Source: CAVQCX01 sp963711095
Lineage (GTDB): Bacteria > Pseudomonadota > Gammaproteobacteria > Chromatiales > Chromatiaceae
Direction of reading: 5' to 3'
DNA: 64,000 nucleotides
Assembly (NCBI GenBank): GCA_963711095.1
Contig: CAVQCX010000030.1
Coordinates: 569,506-633,505 of the forward strand
Below are positions 25,282 through 33,464 of this stretch, one piece after another. The notes beneath the pieces are model-generated. The model saw only the letters and a list, made by a program, of their open reading frames with translations, ran no database searches and was not told the DNA's origin. Each line of letters opens with the position of its first letter. Position 1 is the first letter of the stretch. Made by a program: the position numbers and the translations under genes.

Positions 25282-25872
25282 TCATTGTCCGCCGCGCACA
25301 AGACGCACCCTGGAGGGGTAGTCCTTGACGTTGGTACCGTCGAATCCGATGTCGAAGCTGACGAGCCACGCGATGTCGGTGTAGTTAGCATACGGAGAAG
25401 CCGACCAGAACAACTCCGAGGGCGTGCCCGGAAACACCCGCAAGTTGATCCCCGGGTCGAAGCAGGCGCGCTCAGCGATGGAGTCCAGCTCCTTGATATT
25501 GGGCACCCGCCAGTCGCTGGCGCCCGCAAAGCCACCTTCCCCCGGCAGCCCGTTGGGCGAGGTCTGGCCCCGGGGCGTGTCCACCGCCTCCGCTTTCTGC
25601 AGGGCCTGCTGCCAGTTGAAGGCCGAGGGCCCTCCGTCGGTGCAGCTGTCGTCGCCATACTCGCTGGACGTAGCATTGTCGGAGAACACATAACCCTCCG
25701 GGCAGCGCTTCCACTCCAGCCCCGTCTTGGTGTCCAGCGCCGTCGCGCCCCCGTTACGGATCTGAAAACGGTCCGCCGGTGTGCTCTCCGAGATGTCCGT
25801 GCGGCAAGTCTGCCCCTGCGCCGCCCCAATCGCCAGAAGGCCTGACAGCATCAGTCCATGTCGCTTATTCAT
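25282..25872 (-). CDS. Exported DUF1566 (Lcl C-terminal-like) protein
   Basis: A 196-residue protein with a signal peptide (GLMLSGLLAIGAAQGQ). The DUF1566 pattern follows: TALDTKTGLEWKRCPEG, then SDWRVPNIKELDSIAERACF, FWSASPYANYTDIAWLVSFD and the terminal SRVRLVRGGQ. DUF1566 is named from the C-terminal region of the Legionella collagen-like adhesin. Most members are secreted, Cys-containing proteins of unknown binding target. It shares the same terminal block with the neighbouring gene at 26171-27025, so the two are paralogs. Start ATG 25872. Confidence 0.8.
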   Translation of the reverse strand: MNKRHGLMLSGLLAIGAAQGQTCRTDISESTPADRFQIRNGGATALDTKTGLEWKRCPEGYVFSDNATSSEYGDDSCTDGGPSAFNWQQALQKAEAVDTPRGQTSPNGLPGEGGFAGASDWRVPNIKELDSIAERACFDPGINLRVFPGTPSELFWSASPYANYTDIAWLVSFDIGFDGTNVKDYPSRVRLVRGGQ

Positions 25873-25885
25873 CTATGTATTCTCG

Positions 25886-26167
25886 TCAGCATTGAGATCG
25901 TCCATCGCCTCGACCGGCTGTGCCGCCACCGGGGCACGTGCTCCGCGGGCATGGTGGGCACGGCCAACCAGGCGCGCCACGCACATGGCCCTCCCGGCGC
26001 AGATCCGTGCCCAGCAGGTACTTTTTGTAACAGGGAAAGCTGCGCACCGCCCCCTCCAGCAACACCGTGAGGAGTAACGCATCGTGACAGATCGGCACGG
26101 CGCAAAGACCCCATGGCGGCACTCCTGGATCGGCGGCCACACCTATGTCTCTCATGGCAGGGGCCAA
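25886..26167 (-). CDS. Doubtful small ORF between two DUF1566 genes
   Basis: A 93-residue frame with no family match and no well-placed ribosome-binding site (the GGAGGA upstream is too far). It contains a hydrophobic stretch (ALLLTVLLEGAVRSF) and several cysteines. Other frames over the same interval are equally long, so this may not be a gene. It is listed because it fills the 298-bp space between the paralogous DUF1566 genes on the same strand. Confidence 0.15.
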   Translation of the reverse strand: MAPAMRDIGVAADPGVPPWGLCAVPICHDALLLTVLLEGAVRSFPCYKKYLLGTDLRREGHVRGAPGWPCPPCPRSTCPGGGTAGRGDGRSQC

Positions 26168-26170
26168 AGA

Positions 26171-27025
26171 TCACTGTCCTCCGCGCACAAGACGCACCGG
26201 GGAGGTGTCGTACTCGCTGTAGTATTGGCCATCGCCAGACCAGTGGCCGACGAAGCTGACGAGCCACGCGAAGCCGGCGTGGTAGGCATAGGGCGAAGCC
26301 GACCAGAACCCGCCGCCGGTGTTAGGGAAATAGCCCGTATCGATGGTCAGGCCCGGGTAAGGCACGCCATAGTCCACGATAGAGCGTAGCTCCGCGAGAC
26401 TGGGCACACGCCAGTCGGCATAGCCGCACAGGCCGCCGTTGTCGTTGACGTACTTTGGGAGCGTATACGTATCACAGCCGGTGAAATCATCTGACACGGG
26501 GAGGGTTCCGTTACATGAACCACCGCCGGAGGTGCCTACGCTGCCGCCGTTCGTGCTGGAATCAGGGTTGTACCAAGTGTACGTGTGATCCTTGTAGTGA
26601 ACACTCATGGGATCGTTGTTCTTGATTTCCCAGGTCAATCCCGTAACTTCGTCCCGCACGCATGACCACTTAGTTCCCGCCGCTTCCGAGCCTCCGTCAT
26701 CCCACGCCCCATTCTGGATCGCCAGCGGCTGGCCGTCCGCCCCGAGCTTGGTGAAGTGAAAGCCCGCGTGGCCGTCGCTGTCGTCGTTGGCGGTGACGTC
26801 ACGCCCGAACTGGCCGTCCTGGCCGGGAAACGCCGGTACGCTGTCGCAGGCCAGGCCGTTGGTGGCGTTGTCCGAGCAACTGGTGATGCCGCTGTCATTG
26901 AGCGGGAGCGGACTCATCGCGGGCGGCGTCGGCGGCGGGTGCGCCTGGGAGCAGCCGGTCATGGCCAGGGCGGCGGTGATGATGACGAAAAAGCGGGAAG
27001 ACCATATATCCGAAGTCAGTGCCAT
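26171..27025 (-). CDS. DUF1566-domain lipoprotein
   Basis: A 284-residue lipoprotein. The signal FFVIITAALAMTGCSQA has a lipobox ending in Cys, followed by a Pro-rich tether (HPPPTPPAMSPLPLN). The DUF1566 domain covers about residues 120-284: EVTGLTWEIKNNDPMSVHYK, then ADWRVPSLAELRSIVDYGVP, FWSASPYAYHAGFAWLVSF and the same VRLVRGGQ terminus as the gene at 25282. The start is set at ATG 27025, preceded by GAGGGG at about -9; an upstream in-frame start at 27073 would place the signal internally. Probably a surface-exposed lipoprotein; its ligand is unknown. Confidence 0.8.
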   Translation of the reverse strand: MALTSDIWSSRFFVIITAALAMTGCSQAHPPPTPPAMSPLPLNDSGITSCSDNATNGLACDSVPAFPGQDGQFGRDVTANDDSDGHAGFHFTKLGADGQPLAIQNGAWDDGGSEAAGTKWSCVRDEVTGLTWEIKNNDPMSVHYKDHTYTWYNPDSSTNGGSVGTSGGGSCNGTLPVSDDFTGCDTYTLPKYVNDNGGLCGYADWRVPSLAELRSIVDYGVPYPGLTIDTGYFPNTGGGFWSASPYAYHAGFAWLVSFVGHWSGDGQYYSEYDTSPVRLVRGGQ

Positions 27026-27741
27026 CACTGGACCCCTCGATAGAAGCCGAATGGATCGACGCGCAGAAACCAAGGTGTGCCGCTCCCCGCCGCTTTCGGA
27101 CTACGGGGAGAACGACGCGGGGCGCCGATTAGCGCGTGCCGGTGCCGAGCGTAGCCTGGGCGACGCGAGCCTATACCAGCGTGATTACCACGACTGCGCC
27201 GGACTCGGCGACGGCGCTGAAGAAAGGAAGCTGGGCGGTAGTCCATTACCAGGAATTCATCGTCGAGGGTGGAAGATCCAGCAGATTTTGTACCGCTCCA
27301 ACGACCCGTCGTCAATGCCCGGAGACATGACCAGGGTCAAGGGTTCGCCGCCGATACATGGAGTTCTTTCGGCTTTCCCGCCACTCCAGGGGCAGCCCCT
27401 CGGAGACCAGAGGGCGGCCGGATGTCCGCTCCGGGTCGTAAGCGGTCCTTTTGGAACGGCTAACATTTGAGAAGCCTCCGTGTCTCCTACCCGCCCGATG
27501 CGGCGGAATCTCGCGCCTACAGGCAATCGGTACATCGGACAGCCACCCCTAGAGCCCACAGCGGAAAGACCATTTACACTCCATGGCTAATCCGGCTAGA
27601 TCGGACGAACACCCGGCCCTGCGGTCGAGCGAGGCGGACTATGCTTGCTGAGCGCGAGTTGTCCCGGGCAGCGTGCGCCAAGGACAGGCATTCAGCAAAT
27701 GCGCCCTTTCAGAGCGGCCTTAGGCCATAGGAGGAGACGGA
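27026..27741. other. Long region with no intact gene
   Basis: Several short frames exist on both strands but none shows family residues. A degenerate about 40-bp sequence at 27435-27476 is partly repeated at 28199-28240, so the interval may include insertion debris. GGAGGAGACGG just before 27742 is the ribosome-binding site of the broken DUF3303 gene. Confidence 0.4.
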
Positions 27742-28018
27742 ATGAAGTTCATGATTGCTTGGAATATTCCGCCTGGCTGTTACAAGATGGCGGTGGAGCG
27801 ATTCTTAACCACCGGCGCCCCCAATCCCCCCGGAATAACGACGGTCGGGCGCTGGCATGCACCGGGCTCAACGTATGGTTGGCACGTGGTTGACGGAGAT
27901 GCAGCGGGGGTAGCAGAGCCTCAAGACGGTGTGGGGAGATCTATTGGAACTTCAGATCACGCCTGTGATTGAGGACACCGAAGCTGCAAGCAGCCTGGCC
28001 AAGGTCCACGCAAAGTAG
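27742..28018 (+). pseudogene. DUF3303-family protein, frame broken
   Basis: A well-placed AGGAGACGG precedes the ATG. The first 55 codons read MKFMIAWNIPPGCYKMAVER, then FLTTGAP and GRWHAPGSTYGWHVVDGD, the typical opening of DUF3303 proteins. The frame then diverges and stops. From about 27918 the next frame continues with the family's end, LKTVWGDLLELQITPVIED, to a stop at 28018. One extra base or two missing bases explains the break. The repaired length of about 91 residues fits the family. Function unknown for the family. Confidence 0.75.
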
Positions 28019-28305
28019 AATCTCGAAGCCTCCCTGCGCGCTGCGTCCGAACGGCCTTGGGAACGAGCCGATGGCGGGTGCGCGTCGGGAGATGGAGAGG
28101 GTGTGCGGGTCGGGAGGCGTGCCGCGCAATACAGCGGAACACGAAGACGACCGCGCCGGTCGCCCTCGCCGGGCAAACAAGATCCTTGACCGCTTAGGGT
28201 CGACACCGTCCTTTAGGAACGGCTTATGTTAGAAAGGCCTGCAGGTCTGTTGCCCGCCAAGTGCGGACCTCTGCTCGCCGCCGAGCAATGGCAGATTATC
28301 TCGCG

Positions 28306-29358
28306 TCAACCCGATCGACTCGCGGCGGACTCTGGGACCGTGCCAGGCTCGGCGTCAACGGCGAGCTCCTCCCACAATTCGATCCATCCCCGCATCGCCT
28401 CGGCGAGGCGGACAAAGTAGGGGTCGAGGACGCCGAGGCCGGTTTCGACCTGATCGGCAAGCGCGATGTAGCACTGGGTGACCGTAGTCTGGCGGTGATC
28501 GAAGCGCACGCCGTGGAAAAAGGCGTGCAGGTCGCTGGCCCAGCGGATACCCTTGGCCTCGCGCTCCAGGTTGGTGCGCCAGTTGCTAGCCTTCTGATGG
28601 ATGATGTAGGGGCGGCCGGTCTTGGCGCCGTAACCGAGATGGTCGCAGACCGCCTTGGAGCACCACCCGGCCCAGAGATCGTCGTAGCGGCCCCACGGCT
28701 GTCCGGCCCCCATCAGCCCGAAGTACATCGCCGCGCCGATCAGCTCGCGATCGAAGGCAAGGTTCATGCCGCACATCGAGTACTGCGCACCGCGCGGAAC
28801 GGTCTGGACGATGGGGACCTCGTCGCGGATGCGCAGGTCCGGGTGGGCGCGTTGGGTGAGGGCGTCGAGGTCAGGGTGCTCGAGCCACAGGCCGTGCGAG
28901 ATTGCAGTCGGTTTGCCCTCGCGCAGCGCGTGCGGATAGCCGCGCACGAACTCGATGTCGTAGAGCGTGTTGAAGTAGTCCGGATGCGACGGCGAGCGCA
29001 GGTTGGCGAGGTGGTCCCGCAGCGGATTGGCGGCCCGGCTCGCCCGGTTGGGCGGCGGCATGCAGTCGTCGTCGAAGGTGTAGACATAACGGGCACGGGA
29101 GACGAGAAAGCCGAAGCAGCGGCAGGCGGAATCGTGCCGGGAGATGACCCAGCTGCGCTCACCGAGCAGGTCCTCTATCTGGGGCCGGGCCCAGACCGTA
29201 GCGTCGATGTTCGAGGGAATGCTCAGCTTGACCGACGGGTCGCCGTCCTGAATCACGATGACGTGCACCCCATCCAACGCCTCCCGCCAGTGGACCAGGT
29301 TGTGCAGGGAGCGGATGGTGGGGATCACCACTTCGATCTCTGGTCGGCTCGTGGCCAT
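28306..29358 (-). CDS. Reversibly glycosylated polypeptide / UDP-arabinopyranose mutase family protein
   Basis: A 350-residue protein closely resembling the plant RGP/UDP-arabinopyranose mutase family. It has VVIPTIRSLHNLVHWREAL, the Asp cluster TFDDDCMPPPN, GLWLEHPDLDALTQ and the very characteristic CGMNLAFDRELIGAAMYFGL, MGAGQPWGRYDDLWAGWC, KTGRPYIIHQKASN. Plant enzymes interconvert UDP-arabinopyranose and UDP-arabinofuranose, and some homologs transfer glucose to themselves. The substrate here is unproven. It directly follows the two-domain glycosyltransferase gene (TAGATG junction, no gap), so the two are translationally coupled and probably work in one surface-glycan pathway. Bacterial members are uncommon. 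Confidence 0.8.
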   Translation of the reverse strand: MATSRPEIEVVIPTIRSLHNLVHWREALDGVHVIVIQDGDPSVKLSIPSNIDATVWARPQIEDLLGERSWVISRHDSACRCFGFLVSRARYVYTFDDDCMPPPNRASRAANPLRDHLANLRSPSHPDYFNTLYDIEFVRGYPHALREGKPTAISHGLWLEHPDLDALTQRAHPDLRIRDEVPIVQTVPRGAQYSMCGMNLAFDRELIGAAMYFGLMGAGQPWGRYDDLWAGWCSKAVCDHLGYGAKTGRPYIIHQKASNWRTNLEREAKGIRWASDLHAFFHGVRFDHRQTTVTQCYIALADQVETGLGVLDPYFVRLAEAMRGWIELWEELAVDAEPGTVPESAASRSG

Positions 29359-31188
29359 CTAGCCGACCTCGCTCAGGCGCAGGAAAAGATCCTTGCGGAA
29401 GTCATCGAAACCGCTCTGCCGGTGGGTCGCCACCGCCGGGTCTCTGAAGGTAGCGCACTCGTACATGCGGCCGACATCCTCGACGACGGCGGGTCGCGTT
29501 CCGGCAAAGCTGATGATCACGTCCTCCGAGTTGTCTACAGCGTCGTTGCGGATGCCGATGGCGGCAAGCAGCTCGAAGTAGCGCTCCAGATGCCGCCGGG
29601 TAAACGCATAGGCATGGAGGATGATGTCGACCGGCTGGCCGCGATCGCGTCGCGACCACAGTGGGAACGAGTAATAGTCGAATTCGCCGCTGACCGGATC
29701 GTAAGTCTGCCCGCCCGAGCCACGCGGCGCCTCCGGTCCGGCGACCAGCGCGGCGAGCAGACGGCGCAGCTGCCAGGGCGTCGGGAAGATGTCGTCATCG
29801 ATGCACAGGTAGTACTCGCTCGGGTACGCGCGCGCCAGGTCGTAGCGATAGGACGGCCAGCGACGTTGGGGTTGCTGCACGAGCTCGACCCGTGGATCGG
29901 TCAGCCGCAGATACGGCGTCAGGTCAACGTCCGGATTGTTGTTGGAGACGACCACCCGTTCCACGAATCCGCACAGCAACGCATTGCGGACGATTACGGG
30001 GATGTTGTCCATCCGTTTGTAGCTGAGCACGATCACCGTCGCCTTGGCCGGGAGGCCCAGCTGCAGTCGGTAACCCCAGCGCCCGAGCCCGTTCAGCACG
30101 GCCTGCCGGACCGGAAAGTAGGTGCTGCGCTGCAGGCGGCCGGCGATCCGGTCACTGAGCCGGCGGCCGAAATAGCGCGCCTCGCGCAGCGCCACACCGG
30201 CCGCACGCATCGGACCATGGGCGAGCAGCCGCCGCAGCAGCCGAGGGGTAAAGGTCGGGTCGGTGCGCTCCCAGGCCCGGAGATCGAGCTGCCGGGCGGC
30301 CTGGCGGTAGGCCTCGTACCATTTCTTGCCGGCCCAGGTGTCCGGGTTGCGGCCCAGGCGTATGCCGTCGACCTGGCGGCCGTCGGCAAAATAGTGAATC
30401 ACCCGCGCATCGGCCAGGTTGGTGCGGCGGAAGAACTCGTCGGCCGGGCAGTTCCAGATCTCCTCGGCCAGGAAATGGCGGTGCTTCGGCAGGATGGCGA
30501 CGACCGTCATCTCGTCCAGCAGCAGGGCCCTGCGGACAGGGTCGCGGGCCAGCGCCTGGGCCCATTCGGCGAGAAAGGCGTTACCCCTCGGCCGGGCGAT
30601 CCCCATCACGCCGATGTTGACGTCGAGGCGCTCGTTGACCAATCGACCGAGCGCGACAGCATAGGCCTGCGGATCGACCAGGCTGCGGATGCCTTCGAGC
30701 AGCGCCACCCGATCTGCCCAGCCTCGCCGATCGGCGGTGCCGTCGATGCCGTATGGGGCGGGGTAGAAACGCGTGACCAACACCCCTTCGCGCTCCAGCG
30801 GCTCCCACAGCTCGTCGATCGGCGCGCGAAAGATCAGGTCGCTGTCGAACATGAGAGTAGTGGCGTAGGGGCTGTCCCGGAATAGCCGGCACCGATCCGG
30901 GCACGCCGCGAGCTCGTCAACCAGGACGACGTCGCTGCCGAGGCGCTCCAAGGGGGCTCGCAGGGCGGCGGGCGCGCTGCGGCGGGCCAGGTAGGTCGTA
31001 ATCGGGCCGTCGTAGAATCGGCGCAGGGAGTGGACGGCGACGAGAAGGCGGAGGGAGTACTGCCCACCATAGGTGAAAAACACGCAGCCGCGCCGATTGG
31101 CGGAGGTTGGCCCGCTGTCCTCGAGCGCCCTTGGCGCCGTATCGCCGGTGCTGGTTGGGGCTACCACGGAGAATCCCGATCGTTGCAT
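29359..31188 (-). CDS. Two-domain glycosyltransferase
   Basis: A 609-residue protein when started at ATG 31188; the frame is open to 31284 but that part lies in the dispersed repeat B. The N-terminal half (CVFFTYGGQYSLRLLVAVHS, then ATTLMFDSDLIFRAPIDELW with the DSD metal motif) looks like a nucleotide-diphospho-sugar transferase of GT8/GT-A type. The C-terminal half begins KATVIVLSYKRMDNIPVIVR and carries SEYYLCIDDDIFPTPWQLRR, a GT2/GT64-like GT-A domain with a DDD motif. Two fused transferases suggest sequential sugar addition. The RGP-like gene follows without a gap and may supply its activated sugar. No transmembrane helix was noticed. Confidence 0.75.
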   Translation of the reverse strand: MQRSGFSVVAPTSTGDTAPRALEDSGPTSANRRGCVFFTYGGQYSLRLLVAVHSLRRFYDGPITTYLARRSAPAALRAPLERLGSDVVLVDELAACPDRCRLFRDSPYATTLMFDSDLIFRAPIDELWEPLEREGVLVTRFYPAPYGIDGTADRRGWADRVALLEGIRSLVDPQAYAVALGRLVNERLDVNIGVMGIARPRGNAFLAEWAQALARDPVRRALLLDEMTVVAILPKHRHFLAEEIWNCPADEFFRRTNLADARVIHYFADGRQVDGIRLGRNPDTWAGKKWYEAYRQAARQLDLRAWERTDPTFTPRLLRRLLAHGPMRAAGVALREARYFGRRLSDRIAGRLQRSTYFPVRQAVLNGLGRWGYRLQLGLPAKATVIVLSYKRMDNIPVIVRNALLCGFVERVVVSNNNPDVDLTPYLRLTDPRVELVQQPQRRWPSYRYDLARAYPSEYYLCIDDDIFPTPWQLRRLLAALVAGPEAPRGSGGQTYDPVSGEFDYYSFPLWSRRDRGQPVDIILHAYAFTRRHLERYFELLAAIGIRNDAVDNSEDVIISFAGTRPAVVEDVGRMYECATFRDPAVATHRQSGFDDFRKDLFLRLSEVG

Positions 31189-31221
31189 CCTGGAGGGAAA
31201 GGGATGCTTCCCGCCGCCATA

Positions 31222-31460
31222 GGCTGAGACGAGGCCGGTGCGCGGCGCAGGCTGTTTGACGTGACCCCGATGGCACGACATCACCCCGAGTCCTTCCCGG
31301 TGTCGGCGGCACCGCGCTGTCCTCGGGTCCCTGTGCCCTTGCCGGCGACGGCTCCCTGCATTTCTGCCGATTCTAGGCCGATCGAGACTCAGGTCAACCT
31401 CGCAGGCGGTCTCGGAAAACCGGGCCTTCCCTCTATGCGGATGACTGGCTCGGGGTCAAG
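31222..31460. repeat. Dispersed repeat, copy B (upstream of glycosyltransferase)
   Basis: Aligns with 21727-21985 through shared landmarks (GCTGAGA, CCCCGAT-GCACG, TGTCGGC, CCGCGCTGT, GCCGATTCTAGGCCGAT). It is clearly diverged, so the copies are old or selected only for parts. The long hypothetical extension of the glycosyltransferase frame lies in it and is probably not translated. Confidence 0.65.
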
Positions 31461-31559
31461 AGCGGCCATACCCCAACCTGGCAGCGGCAGAGCACCCACG
31501 CCTGTAAGCCAGGGCCCTGGCGTTGCCGGTGCGCGACGTTGTCCGCCGGTGCGTCCACC

Positions 31560-31897
31560 AGCGAATACCGTGGCAGAAGCTCGGAGGGCCGTTGTAAGGT
31601 CACTGTTCTCCGATACCGCCTGATCTCGCCCGATCGTGCCCCGGTAGTGAACACCGTGGAGCGAGTTGTGGACCAGGATATTGCGGAAACCGCTGATCGC
31701 GGCCCAAGGAATCTCGGGATACGCATTCTTCAGCTCCGAGCGCAGCCTTTGTGTCGATTCGGACAGGGTCTGAAGATTGCGCAGGGCGGCATCGTAAAGG
31801 ACGACGTCCTCCTCAGACCTCCCGGATCTCGATTAAGCCGTATCCGCTCGATAGCATCCAGGACATGCCGCGCGTAGGCCCGCCAGTCCTTGCTCAT
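31560..31897 (-). pseudogene. HepT-like (DUF86, HEPN) toxin, frame broken
   Basis: The ATG at 31897 overlaps the MntA-like stop (ATGA). The first 21 codons (MSKDWRAYARHVLDAIERIR) match HepT/DUF86. After a break near 31823 the family continues in another frame: EEDVVLYDAALRNLQTL, then SESTQRLRSELKNAYPEIPW and AAISGFRNILVHNSLHG. It includes the HEPN RX4-6H ribonuclease motif (RNILVH). HepT proteins are RNase toxins neutralised by the MntA nucleotidyltransferase, which adds AMP to them. The 3' boundary is approximate. Either a decayed gene or one base-calling error. Confidence 0.65.
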
Positions 31898-32067
31898 GAC
31901 TCCGCCGCTTCCTTCAGGACGCGGCCACGGTTATGTCGATTGAGCTCGTCCTTCGGCACCGGCGCTACCCGGCGTCCCAGCAGATCGGCCAGACGCTCGG
32001 CCAGCGGCAGGCGTTGTGCGAAGAGATCGTAACCGCGGGGTAGCTCGACCAGAAAATCCACATCGAC
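31894..32067 (-). pseudogene. MntA-like nucleotidyltransferase antitoxin, 5' end missing
   Basis: Only the C-terminal 57 codons survive: VDVDFLVELPRGYDLFAQRL, then PLAERLADLLGRRVAPVPKD and ELNRHNRGRVLKEAAES. The DVD residues are the second metal-binding part of the minimal nucleotidyltransferase motif. The N-terminal GSxARG part is missing because the sequence turns into an IS3-like transposase fragment at about 32062-32070. The gene overlaps the HepT-like frame by four bases, the usual mntA-hepT arrangement. Confidence 0.65.
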
Positions 32068-32273
32068 CGACTGCACTTGGAGCGTCCGTTCGCCGGCAGC
32101 CGCATGCTGCGCGACTTGCTGGACCAGGACGGGATTGAGGTCGAACACCGACATGTGGCCACGCTGATGCGCCACATGGGCCTCGAGGCGCTCTACCACA
32201 AGCCCAACACCAGTCGCCGCCATCCGCATGGGCGGCAAGGCAGCTGGCGGGACAACGTCGTGGTCGAGCGGCT
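32062..32273 (+). mobile_element. IS3-family OrfB transposase fragment with internal deletion
   Basis: Rightward codons read LHLERPFAGSRMLRDLLDQD, then HVATLMRHMGLEALYHKPNT, the N-terminal HTH_21-like part of IS3/IS150-type OrfB. After SRRHPH the frame joins directly to GSWRDNVVVERL, which belongs about 130 residues later near the DDE Glu region. The catalytic middle is therefore deleted. No terminal inverted repeats were found. It truncates the MntA-like gene on one side. Confidence 0.7.
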
Positions 32274-32368
32274 GCCGTGCTGCGCAACTCTTCGGCGGCC
32301 GGAAACCAACGCTGGTCGGGGAGCAGAGTCTCGTAGGGAGACACGGGGAAATCCGGGTGCAACGCCAT
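32274..32368 (-). pseudogene. Possible N-terminal fragment of a restriction/helicase protein
   Basis: About 31 codons (MALHPDFPVSPYETLLPDQR, then WFPAAEELRSTAA) resemble, from memory, the opening of a large DEAD/DEAH-type restriction-associated helicase family. The similarity ends where the IS3 fragment begins. Too short to be sure. Confidence 0.3.
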
Positions 32369-33000
32369 CGCATGGAATCCTCGTCTCTAAAACCGGCGTC
32401 TCGCGCAATTGCCGGGGCACGGCCTCTCCGGCCTTCTTATTGGAGGAGTGCCCCATCCGACGCCCAAATGATATCCTGCGCGCCGTCCCGCAAGAGCACC
32501 TGCACTCCAACGCCGACAACACCGAGCCCCGAAAGGCAGCGCCCGGAGACCACGCGGGGAAAGAATCGACAGAAGAGACCCGCTGCACGGGTTTCTCAGC
32601 AACCTCGCTGACATGTCCTGGATTGTACTGCCATGTGCCGACACCGCAGGCCCGATGCGTAGACACATCCCAGTGACAGCCCACGGGGCGCCTAGGTTGA
32701 GCGAGCTAGCAGGATTGATGCGGGCTGCGTTTCGCAGGGCCGCTCCGACGGTGTCACAGGTTGGGGTCGCAACCACGAGGGCGGCGCGACAGCAGAGTTG
32801 ATCGCCCTTGTGGGCGGCCTAATCGAGCGCGCTGCCCTGCTCATTACTGCGGGTGCGGTCCCGTCGCATAGGGTCAGCCTCACGCCCGAGGCAAACCTGG
32901 TCGGTACACGGCGACGGGCAAGCCACCTCCGAGGGGGGAGGTAGGCCAAAGTGCAGCCGCGCGTGCATCAGGCGCGGACAAACCCGGGGATGGTCACAGA
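32369..33000. other. Region of gene debris, no intact gene
   Basis: None of the frames in this stretch has a start signal with family residues. It lies between the mobile-element remnants and the terminator of the tRNA unit. Confidence 0.4.
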
Positions 33001-33031
33001 AAAAAGCCCCGCCAATCTGGCGAGGCTTTTC
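33001..33031 (-). terminator. Rho-independent terminator, probably bidirectional
   Basis: AAAAGCCCCGCC-aatct-GGCGAGGCTTTT forms a strong stem with A- and T-runs on its two sides. On the minus strand it lies 64 bp beyond the tRNA-Glu 3' end, so it is the natural end of the leftward tRNA transcript. A direct TCTAGA pair (33031-33047) follows on the plus strand. Confidence 0.8.
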
Positions 33032-33094
33032 TAGAGAAAATCTAGAGGCGGTTACCGCCTTGCGAGGCGCACTCTCGTAACCGCTTGCTTTTAT

Positions 33095-33170
33095 TGGCGT
33101 CCCCTAGGGGAGTCGAACCCCTGTCGCCGCCGTGAAAGGGCGGTGTCCTAGGCCTCTAGACGAAGGGGAC
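33095..33170 (-). tRNA. tRNA-Glu(TTC)
   Basis: A complete cloverleaf with encoded CCA. The acceptor stem is GTCCCCT/AGGGGAC, the anticodon stem-loop CCGCCCTTTCACGGCGG has anticodon TTC, and the T-arm reads AGGGGTTCGACTCCCCT. It is about 280 bp from tRNA-Ala on the same strand, near gltX. Confidence 0.97.
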
Positions 33171-33227
33171 GGAACCTTGTCGGGGAACCCTGGGGGTCCG
33201 TCTTTCCGTTTGGTCGAGTCCGACGAT

Positions 33228-33326
33228 CGCCGCGCCAGGGCAGGCGCGGCCGGACCGCCGCTCCAGGGACGGATCAGACCCATGGTCGACCCGCCCCCTC
33301 ATCCGTTTGGTGGAGCCAGGCGGGGT
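33228..33326. repeat. Direct repeat copy 1, includes duplicated 3' end of tRNA-Ala
   Basis: Near-identical in parts to 33368-33464: both contain GGACCGCCGCTCCAGGGACG and end with TTTGGTGGAGCCAGGCGGG. That last part is the 3' end (CCA, acceptor and part of the T-arm) of tRNA-Ala. In this copy the tRNA sequence breaks off after about 20 bp. Confidence 0.8.
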
Positions 33327-33367
33327 GAGCCGAGACGAATGTCCGTGGACATTCGCAGCTCGGCGAA

Positions 33368-33464
33368 CGCCGCGCCATGCAGGGCGCGGCTGGACCGCCG
33401 CTCCAGGGACGGATGAGGCCTCTGCCCTACCCGTGCCCTCATCGTTTGGTGGAGCCAGGCGGGA
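33368..33464. repeat. Direct repeat copy 2, running into functional tRNA-Ala
   Basis: The partner of 33228-33326. It runs into the intact tRNA-Ala. The pair most simply reflects a tandem duplication of a tRNA 3' end and its spacer. Confidence 0.8.

Noticed and set aside
28261..30885. An 874-codon rightward open frame opposite the glycosyltransferase pair
   Set aside because: The leftward frames match known families in detail. This one has no recognisable domain.
33228..33464. attL/attR of an integrated element in tRNA-Ala
   Set aside because: Only about 140 bp separate the copies and no integrase or cargo lies between them. Tandem duplication is simpler.
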